DNA of 50,656 nucleotides from DATKQY01 sp035532475 (GTDB lineage: Bacteria; Actinomycetota; Acidimicrobiia; Acidimicrobiales; Bog-793): positions 1-50,656 of the forward strand of contig DATKQY010000063.1 in the NCBI GenBank assembly GCA_035532475.1. The letters run 5' to 3'. The position numbers were made by a program, and so were the translations under genes. Below, in pieces: positions 40,764 to 50,475 of the stretch. The notes under the pieces are model-generated. The model made no database searches, was not told where the DNA came from, and was given only the letters and a program-made list of their open reading frames with translations. How positions within the stretch are numbered: the first letter of the stretch is position 1; the number at the start of each line of letters is the position of its first letter.

Positions 40764-41978
40764 ATGACCGACACACGCTCTGGACGGCTGCTGCTCACGA
40801 GCGAAAGCGTCACGGAGGGGCACCCGGACAAGATCTGCGACCAGATGTCGGACGCGATCCTCGATGCCTGCCTCACGAAGACCCCGAAGGCCCGCGTCGC
40901 CTGCGAGACGGCGATCAAGAGCGACGAGGAGCGCCACTGGGTGGCCGTGTTCGGCGAGACCACGCCACGCCTCGAGATCGCCGAGGTCGAGGGGATCGTC
41001 CGCAAGACGCTTCGCGACATCGGCTACACCGACGTCGCCTTCGGGACCTCTTGTGACGCGGTCGAGATCGAGGTGCTCCTCTCCGGCCAGTCGGTCGACA
41101 TCGCCCAGGGCGTCGACCAGGCCCTGGAGGCACGCGAGGGGGACCTCGAGGACGACCTCGACACCGGCGCCGGCGACCAGGGGATGATGTTCGGCTTCGC
41201 CTGCAACGAGACCGCCGAGGCGATGCCGATGCCCATCGTGCTCGCCCACCGCCTCACGCGGCGCCTGAGCGAGCTGCGCAAGGCGGGCACGCTGCCCTGG
41301 CTGCGTCCCGACGGCAAGAGCCAGGTGAGCGTCGAGTACCACCACGGCGTCCCGGTCCGCGTCGGCGCCATCGTCGTCTCGACCCAGCACGCGCCCGAGA
41401 TCGAGTCGAAGGAGCTGACCGACGCGGTGATCCAGCAGGTCATCCGGCCGGTGGTCTCGGAGGAGCTGCTCGACGAGGCGACGAAGTACTTCGTGAACCC
41501 GACCGGCCGCTTCGTGATCGGCGGCCCGTTCGGCGACGCCGGGCTGACCGGTCGCAAGATCATCGTCGACACCTACGGCGGGCTCGCGCGCCACGGCGGC
41601 GGCGCGTTCAGCGGGAAGGACCCGACAAAGGTGGACCGTTCCGGCGCCTACGCGGCGCGCTGGGTCGCCAAGAACGTCGTCGCCGCCGGGCTGGCGGGCC
41701 GCTGCGAGGTCCAGATCGCCTACGCGATCGGCGTCGCCCGCCCGGTCAGCATCGCCGTCGAGACGTTCGGGACCGAGACGACCGATCCCGAGTGCATCGC
41801 GACAGCCATCGGCGAGGTGTTCGACCTTCGGCCGGCGGCGATCATCGCCAACCTCGGGCTGCGCAGGCCGATGTACCAGCAGACGGCGGCCTACGGCCAC
41901 TTCGGGCGTACCGACCTCGACCTGCCGTGGGAGAGCACCTCGCGCTCGGCGGACCTGCGCGCGGCCGCGGGCGCCTGA
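40764..41978 (+). CDS. metK: S-adenosylmethionine synthetase
   Basis: 404 residues, full length. Motifs include SESVTEGHPDKICDQMSDAILDA (ATP and metal binding), the GAGDQGMMFGFA hexapeptide region, WLRPDGKSQVSVEY, NPTGRFVIGGPFGDAGLTGRKIIVDTYGG, and GGGAFSGKDPTKVDRSGAYAARW. It makes SAM from methionine and ATP. It likely starts the operon metK-metV-metF-methyltransferase-fusion-ahcY-purU, in which gaps are short or absent (34 bases to metV). Its product would be used by the methyltransferase three genes downstream among others. Confidence 0.97.
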   Translation: MTDTRSGRLLLTSESVTEGHPDKICDQMSDAILDACLTKTPKARVACETAIKSDEERHWVAVFGETTPRLEIAEVEGIVRKTLRDIGYTDVAFGTSCDAVEIEVLLSGQSVDIAQGVDQALEAREGDLEDDLDTGAGDQGMMFGFACNETAEAMPMPIVLAHRLTRRLSELRKAGTLPWLRPDGKSQVSVEYHHGVPVRVGAIVVSTQHAPEIESKELTDAVIQQVIRPVVSEELLDEATKYFVNPTGRFVIGGPFGDAGLTGRKIIVDTYGGLARHGGGAFSGKDPTKVDRSGAYAARWVAKNVVAAGLAGRCEVQIAYAIGVARPVSIAVETFGTETTDPECIATAIGEVFDLRPAAIIANLGLRRPMYQQTAAYGHFGRTDLDLPWESTSRSADLRAAAGA

Positions 41979-42012
41979 GCACGGCATCGGAACGCGGAAG
42001 GGACGGGGGACG

Positions 42013-42579
42013 ATGGTCGATGTCGGGACGCGGGTAGCGAACCAGCCCCTTGCCAGCCAGCGGCCCCCCGTCCCGTTCGCGCCGCGCATCTCCGTGCGCG
42101 CCGCCTACGCGTGTCACCGCCTCGTACAGCGGAACCGCTTCTGGCAGGCCGTCGCGAAGGCGATGGAATCGGTCGCGCCCCTCTACCGCGGGTTCACCGG
42201 TGCCGAGGAGCGCACCAAGCGGCGGCTCTTCGGCTGTCGGATGTGCGGCCAGTGCGCGCTCCCCGTGACGGGCTACGCCTGCCCGATGACCTGCCCGAAG
42301 CAGCTGCGCAACGGGCCGTGCGGGGGGGTGCAGCCCGACGGCGGGTGCGAGGTCTACCCCGACCAGCGCTGCGTGTGGGTCATGGCCTACGAGCGGGCCG
42401 AGCAGGGCGGGCACATCGACGACCTCTCGCTGCTCCAGCGGCCGCTCGACCAGCGGCGCTTCGGCGAGAGCTCGTGGGTGAACTTCTGGAGGGGGCGCGA
42501 CGAGATGCTGGCGGCGCGGCCTGTTGCCGGCGAGCGGGTGGACATCCGCCTCGAGTCGGTGGGCGCGGGCCGACCGTGA
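42013..42579 (+). CDS. metV: MetV-like cysteine-rich MTHF reductase partner
   Basis: 188 residues with the MTHFR C-terminal/MetV signature. Eight cysteines are grouped as FGCRMCGQCALP, YACPMTCPKQLRNGPCGG, GGCEVYP and QRCVWV, and the KQLRNGPCGG segment is characteristic. In acetogens MetV binds zinc or an iron-sulfur cluster and forms a complex with MetF. This points to a reductase that does not simply take electrons from NAD(P)H. The N-terminal ~50 residues are variable; a helix around VRAAYACHRLVQRNRFWQAVAKAME precedes the cysteine region. The ATG at 42013 is preceded by a purine-rich stretch. Its stop overlaps the metF GTG (GTGA), so the two are translationally coupled. Confidence 0.85.
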   Translation: MVDVGTRVANQPLASQRPPVPFAPRISVRAAYACHRLVQRNRFWQAVAKAMESVAPLYRGFTGAEERTKRRLFGCRMCGQCALPVTGYACPMTCPKQLRNGPCGGVQPDGGCEVYPDQRCVWVMAYERAEQGGHIDDLSLLQRPLDQRRFGESSWVNFWRGRDEMLAARPVAGERVDIRLESVGAGRP

Positions 42580-43601
42580 CCGGTCCACAGGCGCCAGACC
42601 GGGACCCGCAGCCGGCGCCCGGGAACATCGCGGACCACCTCGACACGGCGACGCCTCCCCGCAGCCGGCTCGACGCGGCGATCCGCTCGGGCCGCTTCGC
42701 GGTGACCGCAGAGGTCGCGCCGCCGCTCGGCGCGGACACCGAGCCGCTCCGGCGGAAGGTGCGTGCGCTGAAGGGCTGGGTCGACGGAGTGAACCTGACC
42801 GACAACCCGAGCGCCTACGTCCGCATGTCGAGCTGGGCCGCGAGCACGGTCGTCCTCTCCGAGGGCGTCGACCCGGTGTTCCAGCTCCAGTGCCGGGACC
42901 GCAACCGGATCGCGTTGCAGTCCGATCTGATCGGGGCCTCGGCGGTCGGCATCCCGAACGTGCTGCTCCTCACCGGCGACCACCTGCGTTTCGGTGACCA
43001 TCCCGAGGCGAAGGGCGTGTTCGACCTCGACTCGGTCCAGCTCGTCTGGCTGGCGGCGACGCTACGGGACCGGGGCACGCTCCTGTCCGGTCGGGCGGTG
43101 AAGCCGCCGCCGGCGTGGCTGATCGGAGCCGTCGAGAACCCGTTCGCGCCGCCGCTCGGCTTCCGGGCGAAGCGGTTGGCGAAGAAGGTGGCCGCGGGCG
43201 CCGACTTCGTGCAGACCCAGTTCGTCTTCGACCTCGTGACATTCGAGTCCTGGATGGCGCAGGTGGTCGACCTCGGCCTCGCCGAGCGCTGCGCGGTGAT
43301 CGCCGGCGTCGGGCCGATCCGCTCGCTGCGGGCGCTCGAGCACATGCGCAACGACGTCCCCGGCGTCGTCGTCACCGACGACGTGGCGAAGCGGATCTCC
43401 TCCCAGCCCGCCTCACGGATTGAAGAGGAGGGCATCGACCTTTGCGCCGAGACGATCGCCCGGCTGCGCGAGGTTCCGGGTGTCTCCGGCGTACACGTCA
43501 TGGCGTACGCCTTCGAGCAGGCGATCCCGGAGATCCTCACGCGCGCCGGCCTCGAGGCCCACGGACCGGGCGCGGACGCGAGCGACGAGGGGGGCCGCTG
43601 A
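42576..43601 (+). CDS. metF: 5,10-methylenetetrahydrofolate reductase
   Basis: 341 residues from a GTG at 42576, overlapping the metV stop. After ~30 disordered residues the barrel begins at FAVTAEVAPPLGADTEPL. Other marks are VDGVNLTDNPSAYVRMSSWA, FQLQCRDRNRIALQSDLIGASAVG, NVLLLTGDH, AAGADFVQTQFVFDLVTFESWM and GVGPIRSLRALEHMRNDVPGV. It binds FAD and reduces methylene-THF to methyl-THF, here presumably with the MetV partner. This is the second MTHF-reductase module in the window. The stop overlaps the next gene's ATG by one base. Confidence 0.93.
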   Translation: MTGPQAPDRDPQPAPGNIADHLDTATPPRSRLDAAIRSGRFAVTAEVAPPLGADTEPLRRKVRALKGWVDGVNLTDNPSAYVRMSSWAASTVVLSEGVDPVFQLQCRDRNRIALQSDLIGASAVGIPNVLLLTGDHLRFGDHPEAKGVFDLDSVQLVWLAATLRDRGTLLSGRAVKPPPAWLIGAVENPFAPPLGFRAKRLAKKVAAGADFVQTQFVFDLVTFESWMAQVVDLGLAERCAVIAGVGPIRSLRALEHMRNDVPGVVVTDDVAKRISSQPASRIEEEGIDLCAETIARLREVPGVSGVHVMAYAFEQAIPEILTRAGLEAHGPGADASDEGGR

Positions 43602-45052
43602 TGGTGATCGACGTGCGCCTGCCGGGCGGCAGCGAGCGCGGCGTGACCGAGAGCGTCGCGGCGGTCGCCGCGGTCATGCGGGCGGCGGCCGAGGGCCGGC
43701 TCGACCCCACCCGGACGAGGGTCACGGGCGACTGGATCCAGTACCGGAACAACTTCCGCACGCCGGTCGCGGTCCGCCCGATCGTCGACGGGCGGGCGAA
43801 CGTCGGTCAGGAGCTCGCGGTGGACCTGCGGCGGGTCGACGCCGACGCCTTTGACGCGCAGCTCGCGGCGGAGCTCGCGACGCACGAGGCACAGGACGAC
43901 CACGCCGTGTACCTCGAGCCGTGGGTGCCGCTGTCGCGTAGCTGTATCTGGCGCTTCAACGCCCTCTACTGGCAGGAGCTCGCCATCTGGGAGGAGGCCG
44001 CCGGGCGCGGCTACGCCCAGGCGCTGCCCGGTGGTGAGAGCGGCGGGACCAGCGCGCAGGCCTCCCGGCAGGTCATCGAGGAGCTCTTCGCCATCTGGGA
44101 CAACCTCGTCGCCCGCCAGTCGCTCCCCGACCAGCTGACCGTGCTCGAGCTCGGCGTCGGCAACGGCGAGCAGGCCAAGGTCTGGCTCGACGAGTTCCAG
44201 CGTCTCGACGGCGAACGGGGGAGCGGCTACTACCGGCGCCTGCAGTACCTGATGGGGGACTACTCGACCCACGTGCTCTCGCGGGCCCGGGCGACGGTCG
44301 CCGACCACAAGTCGCGCGTGAGCACGCTGGTGCTGGACGCGGCCCGGCCGACCGACACGCTGCGCTTCCTCGAGTCGAAGATCTTCTTCGTCTTCGTCTC
44401 GAACGTCTACGACAACCTCCCGACCGACGAGGTCGTCGTGTTGGACGACAACTTCTACCAGGTCGAGACCCGTGCCTATCTGCCCGCCGCCGACGCGGCC
44501 CGCATCGCGAAGGGGCTCGGGGTCGAGCCCCGCCAGGTCGGCGAGCTCGCCTCGCGCCTGTTGCGCCTCGCGCCCGGGCTGCTCGCGGAGTCCATGCCGG
44601 ACATCTTTCCGAGCGAGGGCGCGGCGACGACCTTCTGGCAGGACGCCTGGGCGGTGCTGCGCTTGGCGGAGCGGTACGTGCCGCTCGGGCCGCTCGACCT
44701 CTACGAGGTGTTCGAGGGCACGACCGGTGAGGTCTTCGCCCCGCTCGTCGACGGCCACGGCGACGTCCGCTTCCACGTGAGCAACGGGGCGCTGGCGAGC
44801 TTCGTCGACACGCTGCCACTGCTGCACCCGCTCGGCGCGCTCACGTGCCACGACCTGTTCGTCACGGACCTCTCCCAGTACCGGTCGGGCTTCAAGGGTC
44901 CCGGCAAGTACGACGGGTCCGTCGTGAACTGGGTGAACGGCCCCGTGTTGAAGGCCATCGCCGCGAGACGCGGCTTCCACGTCGAGTTCAGCCCGTTCGC
45001 CGAGCAGTCCCGCTCGCCGGTGCTGACCGCGACGGCGCGGGCGCGGGACTGA
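43601..45052 (+). CDS. SAM-dependent methyltransferase, MidA-like, unknown substrate
   Basis: 483 residues. A class I SAM-binding motif, VLELGVGNGEQAKVWL, begins near residue 180. It is followed by YYRRLQYLMGDYS and by FVFVSNVYDNLPTDEVVVLDDNFYQ, which resembles the AN(E)xxDALP motif IV of MidA/NDUFAF7-type (COG1565) methyltransferases. The N-terminal 170 residues and the C-terminal part (LTCHDLFVTDLSQYRSGFKGPGKYDG) are less familiar. No membrane segment is seen. It overlaps metF by one base (TGATG) and is followed after 32 bases by the MetE/kinase fusion, so it belongs to the SAM-cycle operon. The acceptor is unknown. MidA relatives methylate arginine in a respiratory-complex subunit, but the similarity is distant. 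Confidence 0.7.
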   Translation: MVIDVRLPGGSERGVTESVAAVAAVMRAAAEGRLDPTRTRVTGDWIQYRNNFRTPVAVRPIVDGRANVGQELAVDLRRVDADAFDAQLAAELATHEAQDDHAVYLEPWVPLSRSCIWRFNALYWQELAIWEEAAGRGYAQALPGGESGGTSAQASRQVIEELFAIWDNLVARQSLPDQLTVLELGVGNGEQAKVWLDEFQRLDGERGSGYYRRLQYLMGDYSTHVLSRARATVADHKSRVSTLVLDAARPTDTLRFLESKIFFVFVSNVYDNLPTDEVVVLDDNFYQVETRAYLPAADAARIAKGLGVEPRQVGELASRLLRLAPGLLAESMPDIFPSEGAATTFWQDAWAVLRLAERYVPLGPLDLYEVFEGTTGEVFAPLVDGHGDVRFHVSNGALASFVDTLPLLHPLGALTCHDLFVTDLSQYRSGFKGPGKYDGSVVNWVNGPVLKAIAARRGFHVEFSPFAEQSRSPVLTATARARD

Positions 45053-45084
45053 GCGCGGGCCGGCGAGAGGGAGAGGATCCAGCA

Positions 45085-47325
45085 GTGGTGAACCACGCAC
45101 CAGGGCCCACCGGCGACACGAAGGTCGCTTCCGAGTCTCCGCTCCCGGCGCTGTTGCGGACCTCGGTCGTCGGCTCGTACTCCGTGCCCGACTGGCTCGG
45201 GCGCTTCAAGACCGACTACCACCGCGGCCGGCTGAGCGCGGCGGGGCTGAACGAGATCCTCGACGTCGCCATCAAAGCGGCGATCGTCGACCAGGTGCAC
45301 GCGGGCGTCGACATCGTCTCGGACGGCGAGCTCCGTCGTGACAACGACATGGACTACCTGATCGAGCGGATCCCGGGCATCGAGATCGTCGGCGGTCCGA
45401 AGCACCACTACTTCGACTACTACGAGTCCGTCGTGCGCGAGCGCCTGCCCGAGGGCGCAGCGGTCGAGGCCGGTGATCTCGCCTCCGACTTCCGCTTCGC
45501 GCGCGGCCTCACCGACCGGACCGTGACCGTCTCGCTCGCCGGGCCCTTCTCCCTCGCCAAGCGGATCCGCAATGAGGCCTACGGGAACGAGCGCGAGCTC
45601 GTGATGGCGCTCGCACACGTGCTGCACTCCGCGTGCGCCGCGCTGGTCGGCGCCGGCGTGACCCACGTCCAGATCGACGAGCCGTTCCTCGCGGGCTACC
45701 CGGAGGCCGCGCACTGCGCCGTGCAGGCGGTCAACGTCATGACCGAGGGCGTGGCCGCGCACTTCGCCCTCCACGTCTGCTATGGCAACCGCTACGCACG
45801 CCCGGCCTGGGAGGGCCACTACGACTTCCTCTTCCCGGCGGTGATCGACGCCCACGTCGACGAGCTGGTCCTGGAGTTCGCCCGCAAGGGGCTGGACGAC
45901 CTCGAGCTGGCCCGCCGCTACCCGAGCAACTTCGAGATCGGCGTCGGCGTGGTGAACGTGAAGAGCAAGGAGGTCGAGCCGGTCGAGGTGATCGAGGCCC
46001 GGCTCCGCCAGGCGCTCCAGCTGGTGCCGGCGGAGCGCATCGTCGTCAACCCGGACTGCGGGCTGCGCCATCTCCCGACCGCGGTCGCACGCGCGAAGCT
46101 CTCGGCCATGTGCGAGGCGACGGCGAACGTGCGGGCGGAGATCCTTGGGACGAACGGGAGGGGCGAGCGGCGCCGCACCCCGGCGCGGGGGGGCGCGGCC
46201 CAGGGCGTGATCGACGGCGCCGCCCGCGCGGCGATCGAGCGCGCCGCGGCCGGCGGCCCGGTCGTCGCGGGCGGCTTCGACGTCGTCGGCGTCGGTAACG
46301 CCATCGTGGACATGATCGTCGAGGTCGGTCACGACGTGATCGTCGAGCTCGGCCTGGAGCACGGCGCGATGACGCTCGTCGACGACGACACCTCGGAGCG
46401 CATGACGGTCGCCGCCGGCTCGACCCGGGGCATCTCGGGCGGGTCGGCGGCCAACACCGTCGTCGGCGTCGTCGCGCTCGGCGGCTCCGCCGGCTACATC
46501 GCGAGTGTCGCCGGCGATCCGGTCGGCGACGTGTTCGTCGACGACCTGCGGGCCGCAGGCGTGCACTTCGCTGCCCCGTCGCGCGCCGCGGACGGGCTCG
46601 GGACGGGCCGCTGCCTCGTGCTCGTCACGCCCGACGGCGAGCGGACGATGGGCACCTTCCTCGGGGCCTCGACGCTCCTCCAGCCGGGCCACCTCGACGC
46701 GGGGGTGCTCAACAGGGCGAAGGTCGTCTACCTCGAGGGCTACCTCTCCGACGCGCCGGCCGGCTACGACGTGCTGCGAGAGGCGGCGTCGATGGCCCGG
46801 GCGGCCGGCGCGGAGGTCGCGCTCACGCTCTCCGACTCGTTCTGCGCGGAGCGCCACCGCGAGCTGTTCCTAGAGCTCGGGGAGCAGGCCGACATCATCT
46901 TCGCCAACGAGAGCGAGATGAAGCTCCTGAGCGGGAGCGACGACCTCGATGCGGCGCTCGGCCTGCTCGGCGAGCTCGGTGGCGTGGGTGTCGTCACGCT
47001 CGGCGGCCAGGGCTCGGTGGTGGTCGCCGGCGGGGAGCGCATCCCGGTCCCCGCGTGGCCCGTCAGGTCGGTCGTCGACACGACCGGGGCGGGCGACCTG
47101 TATGCCGCGGGCTTCCTCTTCGGCTGGACCCACGGCGCCGATCTCGAGGTCTGCGGTACCTTCGGGGCGTTGGCGGCGGGCGAGGTGATCGCCCACCTCG
47201 GGGCGCGTCCCGAGCGTCCGCTGAACGAGCTGATGGTGGAGGTCGCCCTCCACGAGAGGCTCGCCGAGCCGCCGGGCGGCCCGCCGCGCCGCCGCGCCGG
47301 CGCCGGGCAGGAGCTGGGATCGTGA
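45085..47325 (+). CDS. Fused MetE-core methyltransferase and PfkB adenosine kinase
   Basis: 746 residues in one uninterrupted frame. Residues ~20-350 form the C-terminal (core) barrel of cobalamin-independent methionine synthase: LLRTSVVGSYSVPDWLG, ATQIDEP-like VTHVQIDEPFL, and zinc ligands His230 and Cys232 (LHVCYGN), Glu264 (LVLEFAR) and Cys325 (NPDCGLRHLP). An Arg/Ala/Gly-rich linker (~355-397) follows. Residues ~398-735 are a PfkB-family kinase, with FDVVGVGNAIVDM, GGSAANT (452-458) and DTTGAGD (665-671, catalytic Asp671). Its opening resembles actinobacterial adenosine kinases. The kinase half could also start separately at GTG 46207, but no ribosome binding site is visible there, nor any stop between the halves. 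ahcY lies 145 bases downstream. The MetE part lacks the N-terminal folate-binding half of full MetE, so its methyl donor is open. Confidence 0.88.
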   Translation: MVNHAPGPTGDTKVASESPLPALLRTSVVGSYSVPDWLGRFKTDYHRGRLSAAGLNEILDVAIKAAIVDQVHAGVDIVSDGELRRDNDMDYLIERIPGIEIVGGPKHHYFDYYESVVRERLPEGAAVEAGDLASDFRFARGLTDRTVTVSLAGPFSLAKRIRNEAYGNERELVMALAHVLHSACAALVGAGVTHVQIDEPFLAGYPEAAHCAVQAVNVMTEGVAAHFALHVCYGNRYARPAWEGHYDFLFPAVIDAHVDELVLEFARKGLDDLELARRYPSNFEIGVGVVNVKSKEVEPVEVIEARLRQALQLVPAERIVVNPDCGLRHLPTAVARAKLSAMCEATANVRAEILGTNGRGERRRTPARGGAAQGVIDGAARAAIERAAAGGPVVAGGFDVVGVGNAIVDMIVEVGHDVIVELGLEHGAMTLVDDDTSERMTVAAGSTRGISGGSAANTVVGVVALGGSAGYIASVAGDPVGDVFVDDLRAAGVHFAAPSRAADGLGTGRCLVLVTPDGERTMGTFLGASTLLQPGHLDAGVLNRAKVVYLEGYLSDAPAGYDVLREAASMARAAGAEVALTLSDSFCAERHRELFLELGEQADIIFANESEMKLLSGSDDLDAALGLLGELGGVGVVTLGGQGSVVVAGGERIPVPAWPVRSVVDTTGAGDLYAAGFLFGWTHGADLEVCGTFGALAAGEVIAHLGARPERPLNELMVEVALHERLAEPPGGPPRRRAGAGQELGS

Positions 47326-47470
47326 GGCGCACCCGGGCAGGCGGGAGCGTGAGGACGGGCGCGCCGCGTCTGGCGGCACCGCCGCCGGGACACGGGGACC
47401 GCGCGGGCAGGTCGGTCAGGACAGTGGAACGACGACAGGGCGCCGACGGCGCGATGGAGGAAGCAGAGCG

Positions 47471-48937
<1,467 letters not shown>

Positions 48938-48987
48938 TCGCGCCCTCGGGCGGTCCGGGACCCGAAGCGGGAGGGGTTGAGCAGAAG

Positions 48988-49863
48988 GTGGAGGCGGTTG
49001 CAGGCCGCGGCGCGCACGGTGAGGTCGTTCTCACCCTGACCTGCCCGGACCAGGTCGGCATCGTCCATGCGGTCTCCGGACTGCTGGCCGGAGGAGACGT
49101 CAACATCCTCGAGAGCCAGCAGTTCGCCGATCCGGACACGGGGCGCTTCTTCATGCGCGTGCAGGCCGCGCTGTCCGAGCGCGTCCGGCTGGGCGACCTC
49201 CAGACGCAGTTCGCGTCGCTCGCCGAACGCTTCGAGATGTCGTGGGGAATGCACGATCCGGCGGAGCGACCGAGGCTCCTCATCCTCGTGAGCCGGATGG
49301 GCCACTGCCTCAACGACCTGCTCTACCGCCACCGCATCGGTGCGCTTCGGGCCGAGATCGTGGCGGTCGCCTCGAACCACCCGGATTTCGAGTCGCTCAC
49401 CCGCTCGTACGGGATCGCCTTCCACCACCTGCCGGTGACCCCCGAGACCCGGGCGGTCCAAGAGGCCGAGCTTCTGGCGCTCGCCGACGACCTCGGCGTC
49501 GAGCTCGTGGTCCTCGCCCGGTACATGCAGATCCTCACCGAGCCGACGGTCGAGCTGCTGGCCGGCAAGGCGATCAACATCCATCACTCCTTCCTCCCGA
49601 GCTTCAAAGGGGCGCATCCCTACCATCAGGCGTACCGGCGCGGCGTGAAGCTGATCGGCGCGACCGCGCACTACGTGACGACGGAGCTCGACGAGGGGCC
49701 GATCATCGAGCAGGAGGTGGCGCGCGTGGATCACACCCGCAGCCCCGACGAGCTGGTGGCGATCGGGCGAGACATCGAATGCGTCGCCCTCGCCAGGGCC
49801 GTCCAGTGGCACCTCGAGCGCCGGGTCATGCTGAACGGCAACAGAACGGTCGTCTTCCGGTGA
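48988..49863 (+). CDS. purU: Formyltetrahydrofolate deformylase
   Basis: 291 residues. An N-terminal ACT domain (about 10-90: VLTLTCPDQVGIVHAVSGLLAGGDVNIL) precedes a formyltransferase-like hydrolase domain with LILVSRMGHCLNDLLYR. Its catalytic Asn-His-Asp set lies in INIHHSFLPSFKGAHPYHQAYRRGVKLIGATAHYVT and LDEGPI. It hydrolyses 10-formyl-THF to THF and formate, and in E. coli it is regulated by methionine and glycine. That fits its place at the end of a methyl-cycle operon, where it would return free THF. The GTG at 48988 is chosen as the only in-frame start giving the normal length; the GGAGGGG site is 11 bases upstream, somewhat far. Confidence 0.95.
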   Translation: MEAVAGRGAHGEVVLTLTCPDQVGIVHAVSGLLAGGDVNILESQQFADPDTGRFFMRVQAALSERVRLGDLQTQFASLAERFEMSWGMHDPAERPRLLILVSRMGHCLNDLLYRHRIGALRAEIVAVASNHPDFESLTRSYGIAFHHLPVTPETRAVQEAELLALADDLGVELVVLARYMQILTEPTVELLAGKAINIHHSFLPSFKGAHPYHQAYRRGVKLIGATAHYVTTELDEGPIIEQEVARVDHTRSPDELVAIGRDIECVALARAVQWHLERRVMLNGNRTVVFR

Positions 49864-49909
49864 GACCGCCGCCGCCGTCGAGCTGCGCAGGCGGCCCCGG
49901 GGGCCGGGC

Positions 49910-50296
49910 GTGAGCGCGCTCGGGCTCTCCACCGTCGTTCCCGTGGCCGACCTGCCGGCGGCCGTCGCGACCTGGACGGCGCTGCTCGGCGTCGAGCCGA
50001 CCTTCGTCGACGGCGACCGCTGGGCGCAGTTCGACGTCGGCGGTGGCCGGCTGGCGCTCTCGGGCGAAGGGGTGCCGGACCTGCCGGGCGTGATGGTGAA
50101 GGTGGACGACCTGGAGGACGCCTGCCGACGCGCGCGGGCCGAAGGCCTCGAGGTCGGCGAGATGGCCGAGGGGGCCCACGAGCGTCGGTGCGTCGTCAGG
50201 GACCAGCAGGGCTGGCCCGTCGTGCTCTACGCCAAGGTCCCCGGTGAGCCCCTGGGGTCGCGAGGGCTCGGACTGGCCGCCGCGGGCGTGAAGTAG
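49910..50296 (+). CDS. Small VOC-family protein
   Basis: 128 residues from a GTG at 49910, one vicinal-oxygen-chelate domain: LSTVVPVADLPAAVATWTALLGVEP, then WAQFDVGGGRLALSGEG, VMVKVDDLEDACRRARAEG and DQQGWPVVLYA. It resembles small glyoxalase/bleomycin-resistance-like proteins. No clear set of metal ligands can be pointed out. It follows purU by 46 bases and precedes another VOC gene (the dioxygenase), so it may belong with an aromatic-degradation set that continues past the window edge. Confidence 0.8.
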   Translation: MSALGLSTVVPVADLPAAVATWTALLGVEPTFVDGDRWAQFDVGGGRLALSGEGVPDLPGVMVKVDDLEDACRRARAEGLEVGEMAEGAHERRCVVRDQQGWPVVLYAKVPGEPLGSRGLGLAAAGVK

Positions 50297-50308
50297 TGTC
50301 GTCCGCAA

Positions 50309-50363
50309 AGGGATGGAGCATCCCGGCATAGCGTCACAGGGGGCGTCCGCCCGCGAAGGGCGG
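50309..50363 (+). terminator. Two short hairpins after the VOC gene
   Basis: GGGATG GAG CATCCC (50309-50323) and CCGCCC GCGAA GGGCGG (50347-50352 with 50358-50363) are perfect six-base stems between the VOC gene and the next transcription unit. No U-runs follow, so a terminator role is tentative. Confidence 0.35.
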
Positions 50364-50388
50364 CGCAGGGGGAGCGTAGGAGGAGCAC

Positions 50389-50475
50389 GTGTCCGCACGG
50401 AACACTGCGTCCGGGGCCAGCCGCGTCGGCACCCGGTTGCCGGCGCCGGGCCTGGGCTGGCGCCGACGCCGGTGA
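50389..50475 (+). CDS. Putative 28-residue leader ORF before the dioxygenase
   Basis: A GTG at 50389 follows an excellent TAGGAGGAGCAC ribosome binding site. The frame reads MSARNTASGASRVGTRLPAP and continues to a TGA (50473-50475) that overlaps the next GTG (50472). It may be a translated leader coupled to the dioxygenase. Alternatively, a frameshift has separated a good ribosome binding site from the true gene start. No family is recognised. Confidence 0.35.
   Translation: MSARNTASGASRVGTRLPAPGLGWRRRR

Noticed and set aside
46207..47325. Separate adenosine kinase gene starting at GTG 46207
   Set aside because: No stop codon ends the MetE half before it and no ribosome binding site precedes the GTG, so a fused reading is simpler. 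Internal initiation remains possible.
47326..47470. SAH riboswitch upstream of ahcY
   Set aside because: The conserved GAGGAGCGCUGC-type core is absent, and the gap reads as GC-rich spacer with a ribosome binding site.
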